Shown here piece after piece: positions 1 to 7,849 of a stretch of DNA of 64,000 nt (the stretch's first letter is position 1; each line of letters starts with the position of its first letter). Source of the stretch: Persicitalea sp963803495 (GTDB lineage Bacteria; Bacteroidota; Bacteroidia; Cytophagales; Spirosomataceae); NCBI GenBank assembly GCA_963803495.1, contig CAWDMP010000002.1:4588001-4652000 (forward strand). Direction: 5' to 3'. A program made the translations under genes and the position numbers. Below the pieces are notes generated by a model. That model ran no database searches. It was not told the origin of the DNA and saw only the letters and a program-made list of their open reading frames with translations.

Positions 1-417
1 GAGACCGGGTTTCTGCTTTTTGTGGGTAGTATTACATTGATCCAGTTGCAGGGACTTTTGAATTTCACCCCCGGCTGGTCGGTCGGCCGATTGGAAAGTC
101 TTCGCGCCCGACCCGCCCTATTGCCGGACGCCATCCGCAACCAGCGGATTCTGGTGATCGGTGAGGACGAAGGCGAATACCTCCAAAACCTCACTGCCAC
201 ACCCTACCTCAACTGGGACCTGGCGCGCTACGATCTCAAAAATCTGGACAATTTCGATAGCGTGATCCATATTTACGACAATTTCCAGCAGGACCCGCCC
301 GACTACGTCATCGATAAGGAGAACGTCATGCCGCAACTCTTCAAGCGCGTACCAGCCTTGAGGAAGAACTACCAGGCCAGTGCCTGGAAGGGAATTTACG
401 AACGAACCGAGCGGTAG
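1..417 (+). CDS. Hypothetical membrane-associated protein, C-terminal part
   Basis: The frame is open from base 1 with no stop, so the gene begins outside the window; a GTG at 22 is an unlikely start because the frame continues upstream. The first visible residues are hydrophobic and look like the end of a membrane segment. After it comes a soluble tail of about 100 residues containing RILVIGEDEGEYLQN and a run of acidic and aromatic residues, resembling the cytosolic tail of Bacteroidota integral membrane proteins. I do not recognise the family. The stop lies 8 bp from the end of convergent rpiB, leaving no room for a separate terminator. Confidence 0.6.
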   Translation, partial: ETGFLLFVGSITLIQLQGLLNFTPGWSVGRLESLRARPALLPDAIRNQRILVIGEDEGEYLQNLTATPYLNWDLARYDLKNLDNFDSVIHIYDNFQQDPPDYVIDKENVMPQLFKRVPALRKNYQASAWKGIYERTER

Positions 418-425
418 GTGCCAAC

Positions 426-857
426 TCAACAGGCGATTTTGCTCACCCGATTCTGGTGCCGACCGCCTTCAAAATCGGTACTCAGAAACCTCTGTACCGA
501 TTCGAGGGCTACTTCGATGGCAATAAAACGCACGGGCAGGCAAATAATATTAGCGTCGTTGTGCTTGCGGGTCAATTCGGCTATTTCGGCTTCCCACACG
601 AGGGCGGCGCGGATATGCTGATGCTTGTTGGCCGTAATGCACACGCCCTGCCCACTGCCGCAAAGCAAAATGCCCCGCTCGAACTCACCCCCCTCCACGG
701 CGGAGGACACGGGATGGGCAAAATCGGGATAATCGACCGATTCGGCGCTGTCGGTACCATAGTCGGTTACCTCGTAGCCGTGGGCCTGCAACCACGCTTT
801 GATGGGTTGTTTGTAAGGAAATCCGGCGTGATCGGAACCAATCGCAATTTTTTTCAT
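426..857 (-). CDS. rpiB: Ribose-5-phosphate isomerase B
   Basis: This 143-residue protein interconverts ribose 5-phosphate and ribulose 5-phosphate in the non-oxidative pentose phosphate pathway, in the cytosol. The RpiB/LacAB signature is clear: IGSDHAG at residues 6-12 and CGSGQG starting at Cys66, the family's catalytic cysteine, followed by ANKH and an Arg-Ala pair that lines the phosphate site. Length is normal for the family. It is transcribed away from the IS110 element, and its upstream region is the intergenic DNA into which that element appears to have inserted. Confidence 0.95.
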   Translation of the reverse strand: MKKIAIGSDHAGFPYKQPIKAWLQAHGYEVTDYGTDSAESVDYPDFAHPVSSAVEGGEFERGILLCGSGQGVCITANKHQHIRAALVWEAEIAELTRKHNDANIICLPVRFIAIEVALESVQRFLSTDFEGGRHQNRVSKIAC

Positions 858-1087
858 AGGTTCGGGGTTATTAAGGGCTATCGGCTTTCAGCAATTAGCT
901 TGATCCGGCGCACCGGACGACGCATTTTACCTAGTAGATTAAGTATTGTCAAAAAAATTAATCAGACAAAGGTAACGACTTTACCATTTTATAATACGAG
1001 GATTGAGGAAGGTGGAACCACCGTATATCAATTAGTAGGGTATTCTATCATTCACTCCGCTTCGGCCTTTAGGTTTGCAGGACAGTA

Positions 1088-1264
1088 CTATTCCAAGATT
1101 TGGTAGCTTGCCGGAAAGACAAACAGGACGGGCTATCCTATCGCGCGGCAAGGTTAGCGGCCTATGGTCCGATTCAGGACCCGTCCTGTCTTTGCTTGCA
1201 AAAGGTTCGTATAGAAATGTGGGACAACAGGCCCGTTAGCAAGGTATTGAACAACTGTGCAAGC
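1088..1264 (+). ncRNA. Candidate bridge RNA of the IS110 element
   Basis: Three consecutive stem-loops lie upstream of the transposase. The first is a small hairpin at 1088-1106 (CCAA/TTGG with a flanking CTA/TAG). The second is a long stem with arms 1115-1132 and 1180-1193 (AGGACGGG/CCCGTCCT plus AAAGAC/GTCTTT, split by a 4-nt bulge). The third has arms 1194-1200 and 1258-1264 (GCTTGCA/TGCAAGC). This 5' hairpin, target-binding loop, donor-binding loop order is that of the IS621 bridge RNA, also 177 nt. Loop 2 has GGTCCGATT at 1166-1174, the reverse complement of 2314-2322. Loop 3 has ATAGAAAT at 1211-1218, identical to 2309-2316. The RNA ends are inferred and no right donor guide was found. 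Confidence 0.6.
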
Positions 1265-1297
1265 ATTCATTCTCAAACCCCTAAACTACAAACCAAC

Positions 1298-2305
1298 ATG
1301 GACATTCGCTATTACATTGGCATCGACATCTCCAAAGCGACACTCGACTGGGCCGTTTACGATGGTAAGAATATGGTGCTCCAAACCAGCACCCCCAACA
1401 CCGTGACGGGCATAAAAACCGCCCTGCGGCTGCTTAAAACGCTGCCTGACTGGAATCCTGCCGACGCGGTCTTCTGCATGGAGCACACGGGCATCTACAA
1501 CGCCCACCTGCTCGACTTCCTCCACAAACTCCGTTTTCCCATCTGGCTGGAGTCCTCGCTCCAGATCAAGAAGGCCAGCGGCCTGCAGCGGGGCAAGACC
1601 GACAGCATCGACGCCCAGCGGATCGCCGAGTACGCCCGCCGGTTCCGGGACAGAATCCGCCTTTGGCAACCGCCCCGAGCCGTCGTGCAGCAGTTGGCCC
1701 TGCTCAGTGCGGCCCGCCAGCGGCTGATCGGCGTCTACAACCAGTTGGCCGGGCCTCTGGCCGAGCATCAGGGCTTCATCAGCCCTACCTTCCAAAAGCA
1801 ACTGCGCAAAGGTTGCCAAGCATCGCTGGCCGCCATCGAGAAAGACCGCAAGGCGATTGACAAATCCATCGAACAACTCATCGAGGGCGACCAGCAGCTC
1901 AAAGAACTCTTCGGGCTGATGACTTCCATCCCCGGTATTGGCCCGGCCACCGCCACCGAAGTGGTGATTTCCACCAACGAGTTGAAGAACATCACCGACC
2001 CCAAGAAGATGGCTTGTCATGCCGGGGTTGCCCCCTTCAGCTATCAATCCGGCAGCAGTGTCCGAGGTCGGCCTGGCGTGAGCCAGCACGCCCGCAAGCG
2101 CCTTAAGTCTCTTTTTCATTTAGCGGCCATGTCATCGATTCGCGTCAAGGGGGAATTACAGGACTACTACCAGCGGAAAGTAAAAGAGGGCAAAAACAGA
2201 ATGCTCGTTCTCAATGCCGTTCGCAACAAGCTAATCCACCGGATTTACGCGGTCGTGGAGCGGGGTGAAAAATATAACAAAAATTATACGCCAACACTTG
2301 CATAA
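1298..2305 (+). CDS. IS110-family transposase (DEDD recombinase)
   Basis: The 335-residue protein is the recombinase that moves the element, guided by a bridge RNA in characterised relatives. The N-terminal RuvC-like domain carries the DEDD set: Asp10 in GIDISK, Glu62 in MEHTGIY, and Asp102/Asp105 in GKTDSIDAQR. The C-terminal Transposase_20 domain has PGIGPATA near residue 212 and the conserved serine region SGSSVRG at 251-257. The frame is open further upstream to about 1100, but I chose ATG 1298 because the conserved domain starts there and the upstream stretch is the structured RNA. Both catalytic domains look intact, so the element may be active. Confidence 0.93.
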   Translation: MDIRYYIGIDISKATLDWAVYDGKNMVLQTSTPNTVTGIKTALRLLKTLPDWNPADAVFCMEHTGIYNAHLLDFLHKLRFPIWLESSLQIKKASGLQRGKTDSIDAQRIAEYARRFRDRIRLWQPPRAVVQQLALLSAARQRLIGVYNQLAGPLAEHQGFISPTFQKQLRKGCQASLAAIEKDRKAIDKSIEQLIEGDQQLKELFGLMTSIPGIGPATATEVVISTNELKNITDPKKMACHAGVAPFSYQSGSSVRGRPGVSQHARKRLKSLFHLAAMSSIRVKGELQDYYQRKVKEGKNRMLVLNAVRNKLIHRIYAVVERGEKYNKNYTPTLA

Positions 2306-2345
2306 ACCATAGAAATCGGACCGATTCACTCATTCAAAATCGAAC

Positions 2346-3125
2346 ATGAAAGAAGCAGGAAAAAAAAACGCAATAAACGCCGAGCAGATCGACCTCTCGC
2401 TCATGAATCCCGCCGTGCCCGAAGACGAGGCGCGCATCCAAGAAGCATTCTCTGACCGGGATTGGAACGAAATCAAGAGCGCCGACTCCTGGGTAATCTT
2501 TAAAGTAATGGCCGAATTTGTGGAAGGATTCGATAAACTGGCCAAGATCGGCCCGTGTGTGTCGGTATTTGGTTCGGCCCGCACCACGCCCGACAATCCC
2601 TACTACGGCATTGCGGAGGAGATTGCGGCCAAGCTCGTGCAGCGCGGCTACGGCGTTATTACGGGTGGTGGCCCTGGCATCATGGAGGCGGCTAACAAAG
2701 GTGCCTTCGAGCAAAACGGTAAGTCGGTGGGACTCAATATTCAGCTACCTTTCGAGCAGCACAGCAATCCGTTCATCGACCCCGACAAGAACATGGACTA
2801 CGACTTTTTCTTCGTCAGGAAAGTCATGTTCGTCAAGTACTCTCAGGGCTTCATCGTGCTGCCCGGCGGCTTCGGTACCCTGGACGAACTTTTTGAAGCG
2901 CTCACGCTCATCCAAACCAAGAAGATCGGGCGTTTCCCCATCATCATGGTAGGTAAAGAGTACTGGTCGGGCCTCATCGACTGGATCGAAAACACTATGC
3001 TCACCGCCCAAAACAACATCAGCCCCGGCGACCTGAAACTGTTCAGCGTCGTCGAAACTCCCGATGAAGCTGTCAATCTCATCGAGGATTTTTACTCGAA
3101 GTACTTGCTGAAACCGAACTTTTAA
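2346..3125 (+). CDS. LOG family protein (TIGR00730-type nucleotide phosphoribohydrolase)
   Basis: This 259-residue Rossmann-like protein belongs to the LOG/lysine decarboxylase-like family, members of which release the base from cytokinin-type nucleoside monophosphates or other nucleoside monophosphates. Both family motifs are present: GGGPGIMEAANKG at about 107-119 and PGGFGTLDE at 173-181. The N-terminal ~65 residues are an extension seen in the longer TIGR00730 subgroup. The start is ATG 2346, only 30 bp beyond the proposed right end of the IS110 element, so its native promoter has probably been displaced. The true bacterial substrate cannot be told from sequence. Confidence 0.9.
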   Translation: MKEAGKKNAINAEQIDLSLMNPAVPEDEARIQEAFSDRDWNEIKSADSWVIFKVMAEFVEGFDKLAKIGPCVSVFGSARTTPDNPYYGIAEEIAAKLVQRGYGVITGGGPGIMEAANKGAFEQNGKSVGLNIQLPFEQHSNPFIDPDKNMDYDFFFVRKVMFVKYSQGFIVLPGGFGTLDELFEALTLIQTKKIGRFPIIMVGKEYWSGLIDWIENTMLTAQNNISPGDLKLFSVVETPDEAVNLIEDFYSKYLLKPNF

Positions 3126-3162
3126 AAAAGGGAGACGGGGGAGAAAGGATAAAAGGGCGAAC

Positions 3163-3227
3163 GGTGGAAGGGGAGAACGGCGGACCCGGACTTCTTTAAA
3201 GAACCGTTTACCGTCCCCCCTTCCACC
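3163..3227. terminator. Inverted repeat between convergent genes
   Basis: GGTGGAAGGGG at 3163-3173 pairs perfectly with CCCCTTCCACC at 3217-3227 across a 43-nt loop that itself contains TCTTTAAAGA. It lies between the stop codons of the LOG gene and the helix-hairpin-helix gene, so it may serve as a bidirectional transcription stop. There is no clear U-tract, which makes the call tentative. Confidence 0.4.
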
Positions 3228-3233
3228 CCGAAA

Positions 3234-4232
3234 TCAAAAACTGAGGTACGGTTCCCATTTACGCAGCGTGGCGTCGTCGAGGATGCGGATGGCTTTCAGG
3301 CTTTCGGCGGAAGGATAGGGGCCGTGTTGCTCGCGGTAGCGGATCACAACTTCGTTGAGTTTTCGATTTCGGAAGTAGGGATGCCGGTATAGTTCGTCGG
3401 CAGTGGCAGTATTGATGTTGATTTTTCGGGAAGTAGTTTGCAGTCGGCCGTAGCGCCGCAACTCTACGAGTACCGTCGAGTCTAGCCCGTATATTTCGGC
3501 AAACTGATCGGGCGAGTGGAAGCCGCCAAGCGCGTCGCGGTACTTCACGATGCGTGCCGAAAGCTTGCTGCCAATGCCGCGAAGCGCGGCCAGTTGGGAG
3601 GTATCGGCGGTATTGATGTCGAAGGCCGTGGGTGCCGGGCGGGCCGGAAATCTGTTTTCGCGGTTGAGGAAAGGCGCCGCTCCTGCGGGTTCTGGGCGCG
3701 GGTTCTCATCGAAGCCTGCTGTTGCGCTCACTACTCTCTGACCATTATCCGGCAAGTTGATGTACCCCTCCAATCTGGTGAACAGCGCGGGCGGGAAGTC
3801 ATAGATCTTCTTCAAGTCCTCCTTCTTACGAAATTTTCCACCCTTCTGTCGGTACTTATCGATCCGTAGCGCCAGAAATTTCGGGATACCTAATTCCTGC
3901 AATTGATCGGGCGTGGCAGTGTTGGGGTCAAAAGGAAAAAGCCGCGTCGGGCGGCTTGGCTCACTGCTGTTGCGATCAGCGTATTTTTTAGATTCGTAGT
4001 TGCTTTCCTCCCCAAAAGAATATCCCGACTCTGGGATCAGCGCGGCGGTACTGTCGAGGTACTCAATCGTGAAGGGTACGGTGTCGTTCTGAAACATCGG
4101 CAGTACCCACCACTTCACTACGGTCGGTACAAGTACCAATCCCAGACTCAGCACAATCAACACCAAAGCCCCCCGTGACTCGGCGGGCGAAATGCCGAAG
4201 AAATCCTGGATGTGGCGGAGGAGGTTTTTCAA
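3234..4232 (-). CDS. Membrane-anchored helix-hairpin-helix (ComEA-like) protein
   Basis: The 332-residue protein has one N-terminal membrane segment around residues 20-45, a linker, and then three ComEA-type helix-hairpin-helix units: one near PNTATPDQLQELGIP, one near DINTADTSQLAALRGIG and one near NINTATADELYRHPYF. Such HhH modules bind DNA without sequence preference; single-pass ComEA proteins bind incoming DNA during transformation, but the role here is not proven. The start codon is TTG and overlaps the TGA of the upstream lipoprotein gene, so translation is probably coupled. Triple HhH proteins of this layout are common in Bacteroidota. Confidence 0.85.
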   Translation of the reverse strand: MKNLLRHIQDFFGISPAESRGALVLIVLSLGLVLVPTVVKWWVLPMFQNDTVPFTIEYLDSTAALIPESGYSFGEESNYESKKYADRNSSEPSRPTRLFPFDPNTATPDQLQELGIPKFLALRIDKYRQKGGKFRKKEDLKKIYDFPPALFTRLEGYINLPDNGQRVVSATAGFDENPRPEPAGAAPFLNRENRFPARPAPTAFDINTADTSQLAALRGIGSKLSARIVKYRDALGGFHSPDQFAEIYGLDSTVLVELRRYGRLQTTSRKININTATADELYRHPYFRNRKLNEVVIRYREQHGPYPSAESLKAIRILDDATLRKWEPYLSF

Positions 4233-4774
4233 GGGGCTTTGTATCGGTTGAAAATAAGTACAAACTCTTGATCAAAAACTTTGTCTTGCTGATACAAGAC
4301 TATTTCACCCGCGTCCAATTTTATTATTTCCCAATCATCGAAAAAGGCAGGTTTCTGAACACGATTCACAATATTGACTGTCTTGCCGGATTGATAGGTG
4401 AATTGAATGTATTTATACGCTTTCAAAGAGTCGTCCCATGATTGAGGAAACTGGGTTTCTTCTTCAAGTCGTGGATTTAAGACGCCCACCTCGTGGCAAA
4501 CGCCGTATCCAGTATTGTAAAAAGTATAATAGTTGTCCTGTATGAACAGAGGCCAGTGCTTCGAGCCTGGAATACCTTCCTTGACCGTATTTTCGTACGA
4601 ACTGATTCCAGGTTTTGCATAAGATTCAGTGAGTACCCAATGCCGTCCGGCTTTATCATGTCCACCCAGAACAGCGTAAAAGTTCAGCGCAGAAGCTACT
4701 TCTTCTTTATTCTTGCAACTAGGGACAATAAAGATGGCCAAAGCGCAAATGACGAAAAATTTGATGTTTTTCAT
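4229..4774 (-). CDS. Hypothetical lipoprotein
   Basis: The 181-residue product starts with MKNIKFFVICALAIFIVPSC, a lipoprotein signal peptide with the lipobox cysteine at residue 20, so it is expected to be anchored in the cell envelope. The mature part is rich in aromatic residues, with one further cysteine (GVCHEVG), and shows no domain I can name. It overlaps the HhH gene by 4 bases, so the two form an operon. Function unknown. Confidence 0.7.
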   Translation of the reverse strand: MKNIKFFVICALAIFIVPSCKNKEEVASALNFYAVLGGHDKAGRHWVLTESYAKPGISSYENTVKEGIPGSKHWPLFIQDNYYTFYNTGYGVCHEVGVLNPRLEEETQFPQSWDDSLKAYKYIQFTYQSGKTVNIVNRVQKPAFFDDWEIIKLDAGEIVLYQQDKVFDQEFVLIFNRYKAP

Positions 4775-4824
4775 GTTGATCAGTACGGTTTATATGGATA
4801 AATGGATTGGTTCATACCACGCTA

Positions 4825-5223
4825 CTAAGCTTGCCATATTCTCAAATCGGTATGCGCAGCAATCTGGTCGAAGTCGCGGTCATTGTGGCAGAGTTCAACG
4901 TCGAAGTGCAGAGCGAAGGCTGCAATCAAGCAGTCGTTGGGCTTGCGGATGGTGACGCCAATTTTGCGCAAAGAAGCATATAGTTTTGCACTTTCGATAG
5001 CCGCTTCGACCGGGTCGAATTCTAAAATCTGCTGGTCGGTCAACACAATGTGCGCAACATCGAAATAATTCGGGTCCGAGAACCCCTGCAATACATCCTG
5101 CACAATGACGGGTGCAACGCATATCTCCCCTTTGCTTAGGATAAGAAAGCGAAGATAATCCGATTTTTTGTTGCTACGGTTTTTGAAATGGTCGATCCAA
5201 ACCGAAGAGTCGAAGATTATCAT
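4825..5223 (-). CDS. vapC: PIN-domain toxin, VapC family
   Basis: The product is a 132-residue PIN-domain ribonuclease, expected to cleave RNA in a Mg-dependent way when released from its antitoxin. Acidic residues fit the PIN active site: Asp5 in MIIFDSSVW, Asp97 in KPNDCLIAA, and Asp115/Asp117 in CHNDRDF. I placed the start at ATG 5223 because the PIN fold begins there and the ATG overlaps the antitoxin's TGA as ATGA, the usual coupling. The frame is open further upstream, but that part lies within the antitoxin gene. Confidence 0.88.
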   Translation of the reverse strand: MIIFDSSVWIDHFKNRSNKKSDYLRFLILSKGEICVAPVIVQDVLQGFSDPNYFDVAHIVLTDQQILEFDPVEAAIESAKLYASLRKIGVTIRKPNDCLIAAFALHFDVELCHNDRDFDQIAAHTDLRIWQA

Positions 5224-5426
5224 TTGGGAAGCGGAGAGCCCGTACGCATCTGTTCTAAATCTCCTTGCCACAAATCAGGACCTCTGACCGCGTCTAGCTT
5301 TCTCACTGCCAAAAAGTAAACCCAATGCTTGAGGGCAGCCTCGATAGCTTCTTGTTCTGACTCCACTCCACTAAGATCGAGTGCCTGTCTCATCAGCTTA
5401 TCATCAATTTCTAAGTTGGTTTTCAT
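5220..5426 (-). CDS. vapB: Antitoxin, VapB type (DUF2191-like)
   Basis: This 68-residue protein begins MKTNLEIDDKLM, typical of the ribbon-helix-helix VapB/DUF2191 antitoxins whose N-terminal strand binds operator DNA and whose C-terminal part wraps the PIN toxin. The start is ATG 5426; a longer frame exists upstream but lacks conservation. It directly precedes and overlaps vapC, forming a type II toxin-antitoxin operon probably repressed by its own complex. The upstream ~200 bp carries no other gene and separates the module from glyS. Confidence 0.82.
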   Translation of the reverse strand: MKTNLEIDDKLMRQALDLSGVESEQEAIEAALKHWVYFLAVRKLDAVRGPDLWQGDLEQMRTGSPLPK

Positions 5427-5623
5427 GATAGTACTTGTTTTTATATCCCCCAAAAATACGAAAATAACCTCCTGCTTCAACCCTAACGCCAAAATGCCTA
5501 ATTTTGCGCCCATTCGTAACGTCGTGCTGATTGTACTACACTATGAATCAAATATTTGCCAAGAAGAAAATTGCTGATGCTCCGGCATCATTCATTATTC
5601 ACTGTTAATTATTCATTAAATAA

Positions 5624-7126
5624 ATGAGTCAGGATTCTCCTACCCCGAATACCACTAACCCTTCCCTCCAAGACATCGTCGGCCACGCCAAAGAATACGG
5701 CTTTGTGTTTCCTTCGTCCGAGATTTACGATGGCCTGCAGGCCGTGTACGACTACGGTCAAAACGGCGTCGAGCTCAAAAATAACCTGAAAGCCGCCTGG
5801 TGGAAGGCCATGACGCAGCTCAACGAGAACATCGTGGGCATCGACGCGGCCATTTTCATGCACCCGCTCACCTGGAAGGCCTCCGGCCACGTCGACGGGT
5901 TCAGCGATCCGATGATCGACAACAAAGATTCGCAAAAGCGCTACCGCGCCGACCAACTCCTGGAAGGCAAAGCCGAAGCGTATGAAGCCGCCGGGCAAGC
6001 CGAAAAAGGCCAGGCGCTGCTTGTCGAAATGGGACGGCTCTTATCGGCCGAAGACCTAGTCGGCGTACGTGAGCTCATCATCGCCGAGGAAATCAAATGT
6101 CCGGTATCCAATACGGCCAATTGGACCGAGGTACGGCAGTTCAATCTGATGTTCAGTACCCAAATCGGTTCGCTGGCCGATGACGCCAGCGTGATCTACC
6201 TTCGGCCCGAAACGGCGCAGGGAATTTTTGTCAATTTCCTTAACGTCCAGAAAAGTGGCCGCATGAAGGTGCCTTTCGGCATTGCACAGATTGGTAAGGC
6301 GTTCCGTAACGAGATCGTGGCGCGGCAGTTTATTTTCAGAATGCGGGAGTTCGAGCAGATGGAGATGCAATTTTTTGTCCGCCCCGGCACCGAGATGGAA
6401 TGGTACGAAAGCTGGAAAGAGACGCGGCTGAAATTTCATCAGGCCATTGGCCTGCCGACCGCCAAGCTCCGCTACCACGACCACGACAAGCTGGCCCACT
6501 ACGCCAACGCCGCCGTCGACATCGAGTACGAGTTTCCCTTTGGGTTTCGCGAGATCGAGGGCATCCACTCCCGTACCGATTTCGATTTGCGCAACCACCA
6601 GGAATTGTCCAAAAAGAAGCAGCAGTACTTCGACGCCGACCTGGACAAAAACGGCAAGCCGTTTGGCAACTACATTCCCTACGTCGTGGAGACTTCCGTG
6701 GGTGCCGACCGCCTTTTCCTGGCTGCATTCAGCAACGCCTACACCCGCGAAATGGTGGGTGAGGGCGACAAGGAAAAAGAGCGCGTGTACCTCAAGCTAC
6801 ATCCAGCGCTCGCACCCGTGAAGGCCGCCGTGTTGCCGTTAGTCAAGAAGGACGGTCTGGCCGAAAAAGCGCAGGGCATAGTGTCGGCGCTGAAATCGTC
6901 GTTCCGCACGGTGTACGACGACAATGCCGCCATCGGCAAGCGCTACACGCGGCAGGACTTGATCGGCACGCCCTTTTGCATTGCGGTCGACTACCAGACG
7001 ATGGAAGACGATACGGTTACGATCCGGCATCGTGATTCAATGGAGCAGGAGCGCGTAGCGATCGGCGATTTGAAAGAAAAAATCGGCCACCAAGTGGCTA
7101 TCGAGCGAATTTTGGAGGCGATTTGA
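5624..7126 (+). CDS. glyS: Glycine--tRNA ligase (single-chain, class II)
   Basis: This 500-residue enzyme charges tRNA-Gly with glycine. It is the eukaryote/archaea-like homodimeric form (not the alpha2beta2 type). Class II features are visible: RPETAQGIFVNF (motif 1 area), FRNEIVARQFIFRMREFEQME (motif 2; only its core is quoted as FRMREFEQME), and a C-terminal anticodon-binding domain beginning near APVKAAVLPL. Early residues match the family start (DIVGHAKEYGFVFPSSEIY). ATG 5624 follows an AT-rich leader. Two hairpins follow the stop, so it is probably monocistronic. Confidence 0.95.
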   Translation: MSQDSPTPNTTNPSLQDIVGHAKEYGFVFPSSEIYDGLQAVYDYGQNGVELKNNLKAAWWKAMTQLNENIVGIDAAIFMHPLTWKASGHVDGFSDPMIDNKDSQKRYRADQLLEGKAEAYEAAGQAEKGQALLVEMGRLLSAEDLVGVRELIIAEEIKCPVSNTANWTEVRQFNLMFSTQIGSLADDASVIYLRPETAQGIFVNFLNVQKSGRMKVPFGIAQIGKAFRNEIVARQFIFRMREFEQMEMQFFVRPGTEMEWYESWKETRLKFHQAIGLPTAKLRYHDHDKLAHYANAAVDIEYEFPFGFREIEGIHSRTDFDLRNHQELSKKKQQYFDADLDKNGKPFGNYIPYVVETSVGADRLFLAAFSNAYTREMVGEGDKEKERVYLKLHPALAPVKAAVLPLVKKDGLAEKAQGIVSALKSSFRTVYDDNAAIGKRYTRQDLIGTPFCIAVDYQTMEDDTVTIRHRDSMEQERVAIGDLKEKIGHQVAIERILEAI

Positions 7127-7131
7127 TGATG

Positions 7132-7217
7132 CATGTTGGTAAGAGTGCCAACATGAGAAGGTGAGTGCAGTTCCGGCGATCAGGTATGGTGATGCTATAC
7201 CCGGTCGCCGGAATTTT
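7132..7217 (+). terminator. Double hairpin terminator after glyS
   Basis: CATGTTGG (7132-7139) pairs with CCAACATG (7148-7155). A second, stronger stem pairs TTCCGGCGA (from 7171) with TCGCCGGAA (to 7212), with an inner GGTAT/ATACC helix, and is followed by a run of T (TTTTTAT). The second hairpin is a good intrinsic terminator. Confidence 0.75.
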
Positions 7218-7466
7218 TATGCCCGATGTAATCAGTAAAACCGTATTTTATTCGGAATAATGGCAATCGTATATACCTTTTATTGTCTTATTTATGAATA
7301 ATAATACAACTTATTGCACAATTTGTATTAATACCTAATAATATTTGGCTGCTCTGAATTAATGTAGTTGTTTTGGTATCAGTTATTGGCGTAGACCGGC
7401 TGTATGATGGTCAAAATGGTCGGAATACGAATTAATCTACTACCTAACAAATCCTTCTTTACCACT

Positions 7467-7805
7467 ATGAAAAGAGTAGAAGCAATCATCAGAAAAACGA
7501 AGTTCACCGACATGCAGGAAGCGCTGCATGGTGCCGGGATCGACTTCATGACCTACTGGGAAGTGCGGGGTGTCGGCAAAGCCATCGAGGCCCGGACCTA
7601 CCGCGGGCTCGCCTATGACACGAGCTATATCGAGCGAATCATGGTACTTTTCTACTGCCAGGACCACTTGGTCGAGCCCGCCGTCGAAGCTATCATGGCC
7701 TCGGCCAAAACCGGTGAGATAGGCGATGGAAAAATATTCATCTCCGACGTGGACCGCGCCATCAAGATCCGCAACGCCGAAGAAGGCGTCGAAGCGCTCA
7801 ACTGA
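7467..7805 (+). CDS. glnK: P-II family nitrogen regulator
   Basis: The 112-residue trimeric signalling protein reports nitrogen, ATP/ADP and 2-oxoglutarate status and typically gates the ammonium channel. The fold is evident from MKRVEAIIRKTKF, the T-loop region with YRG at Tyr45 and a Tyr at position 50 (equivalent to the uridylylated Tyr51), the B-loop TGEIGDGKIF and the C-terminal strand. I chose ATG 7467 over upstream in-frame starts because family homology begins there. It lies 44 bp ahead of amt, the standard GlnK-AmtB pairing. The ~250 bp upstream is AT-rich and presumably holds the promoter. Confidence 0.9.
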   Translation: MKRVEAIIRKTKFTDMQEALHGAGIDFMTYWEVRGVGKAIEARTYRGLAYDTSYIERIMVLFYCQDHLVEPAVEAIMASAKTGEIGDGKIFISDVDRAIKIRNAEEGVEALN

Positions 7806-7849
7806 TATTCACTCACTCTATCATTCTAACACTCAATCACCGATTAAAT

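Larger units (their letters stand above)
1047..2316 (+). mobile_element. IS110-family insertion sequence (boundaries inferred)
   Basis: The element holds one DEDD transposase gene behind a structured, non-coding leader, the arrangement of the IS110 group. IS110 elements have no long terminal inverted repeats, so ends were inferred from guide-like matches. Two loop segments of the leader RNA match sequence meeting at the AT at 2315-2316, and another loop segment (1134-1141) matches 1041-1048 at 7 of 8 positions, ending in AT at 1047-1048. This gives about 1270 bp, a usual IS110 length. The right end is better supported than the left. The element sits in the divergent spacer between rpiB and the LOG gene. 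Confidence 0.6.

Noticed and set aside
1050..1057. An 8-bp direct repeat ATTCACTC at 1050-1057 and 2324-2331 as IS ends with target duplication
   Set aside because: IS110 elements make no long target duplications, and the guide-like matches point to 1047-1048 and 2315-2316 instead; the repeat may be chance.
1100..1297. N-terminal extension of the transposase from about 1100
   Set aside because: The family fold starts at residue 1 of ATG 1298 and the upstream part forms RNA stems.
7132..7217. Possible riboswitch upstream of the P-II gene
   Set aside because: The structures directly follow the glyS stop, are simple hairpins with a T-run and lie 250 bp from glnK; a terminator explains them.
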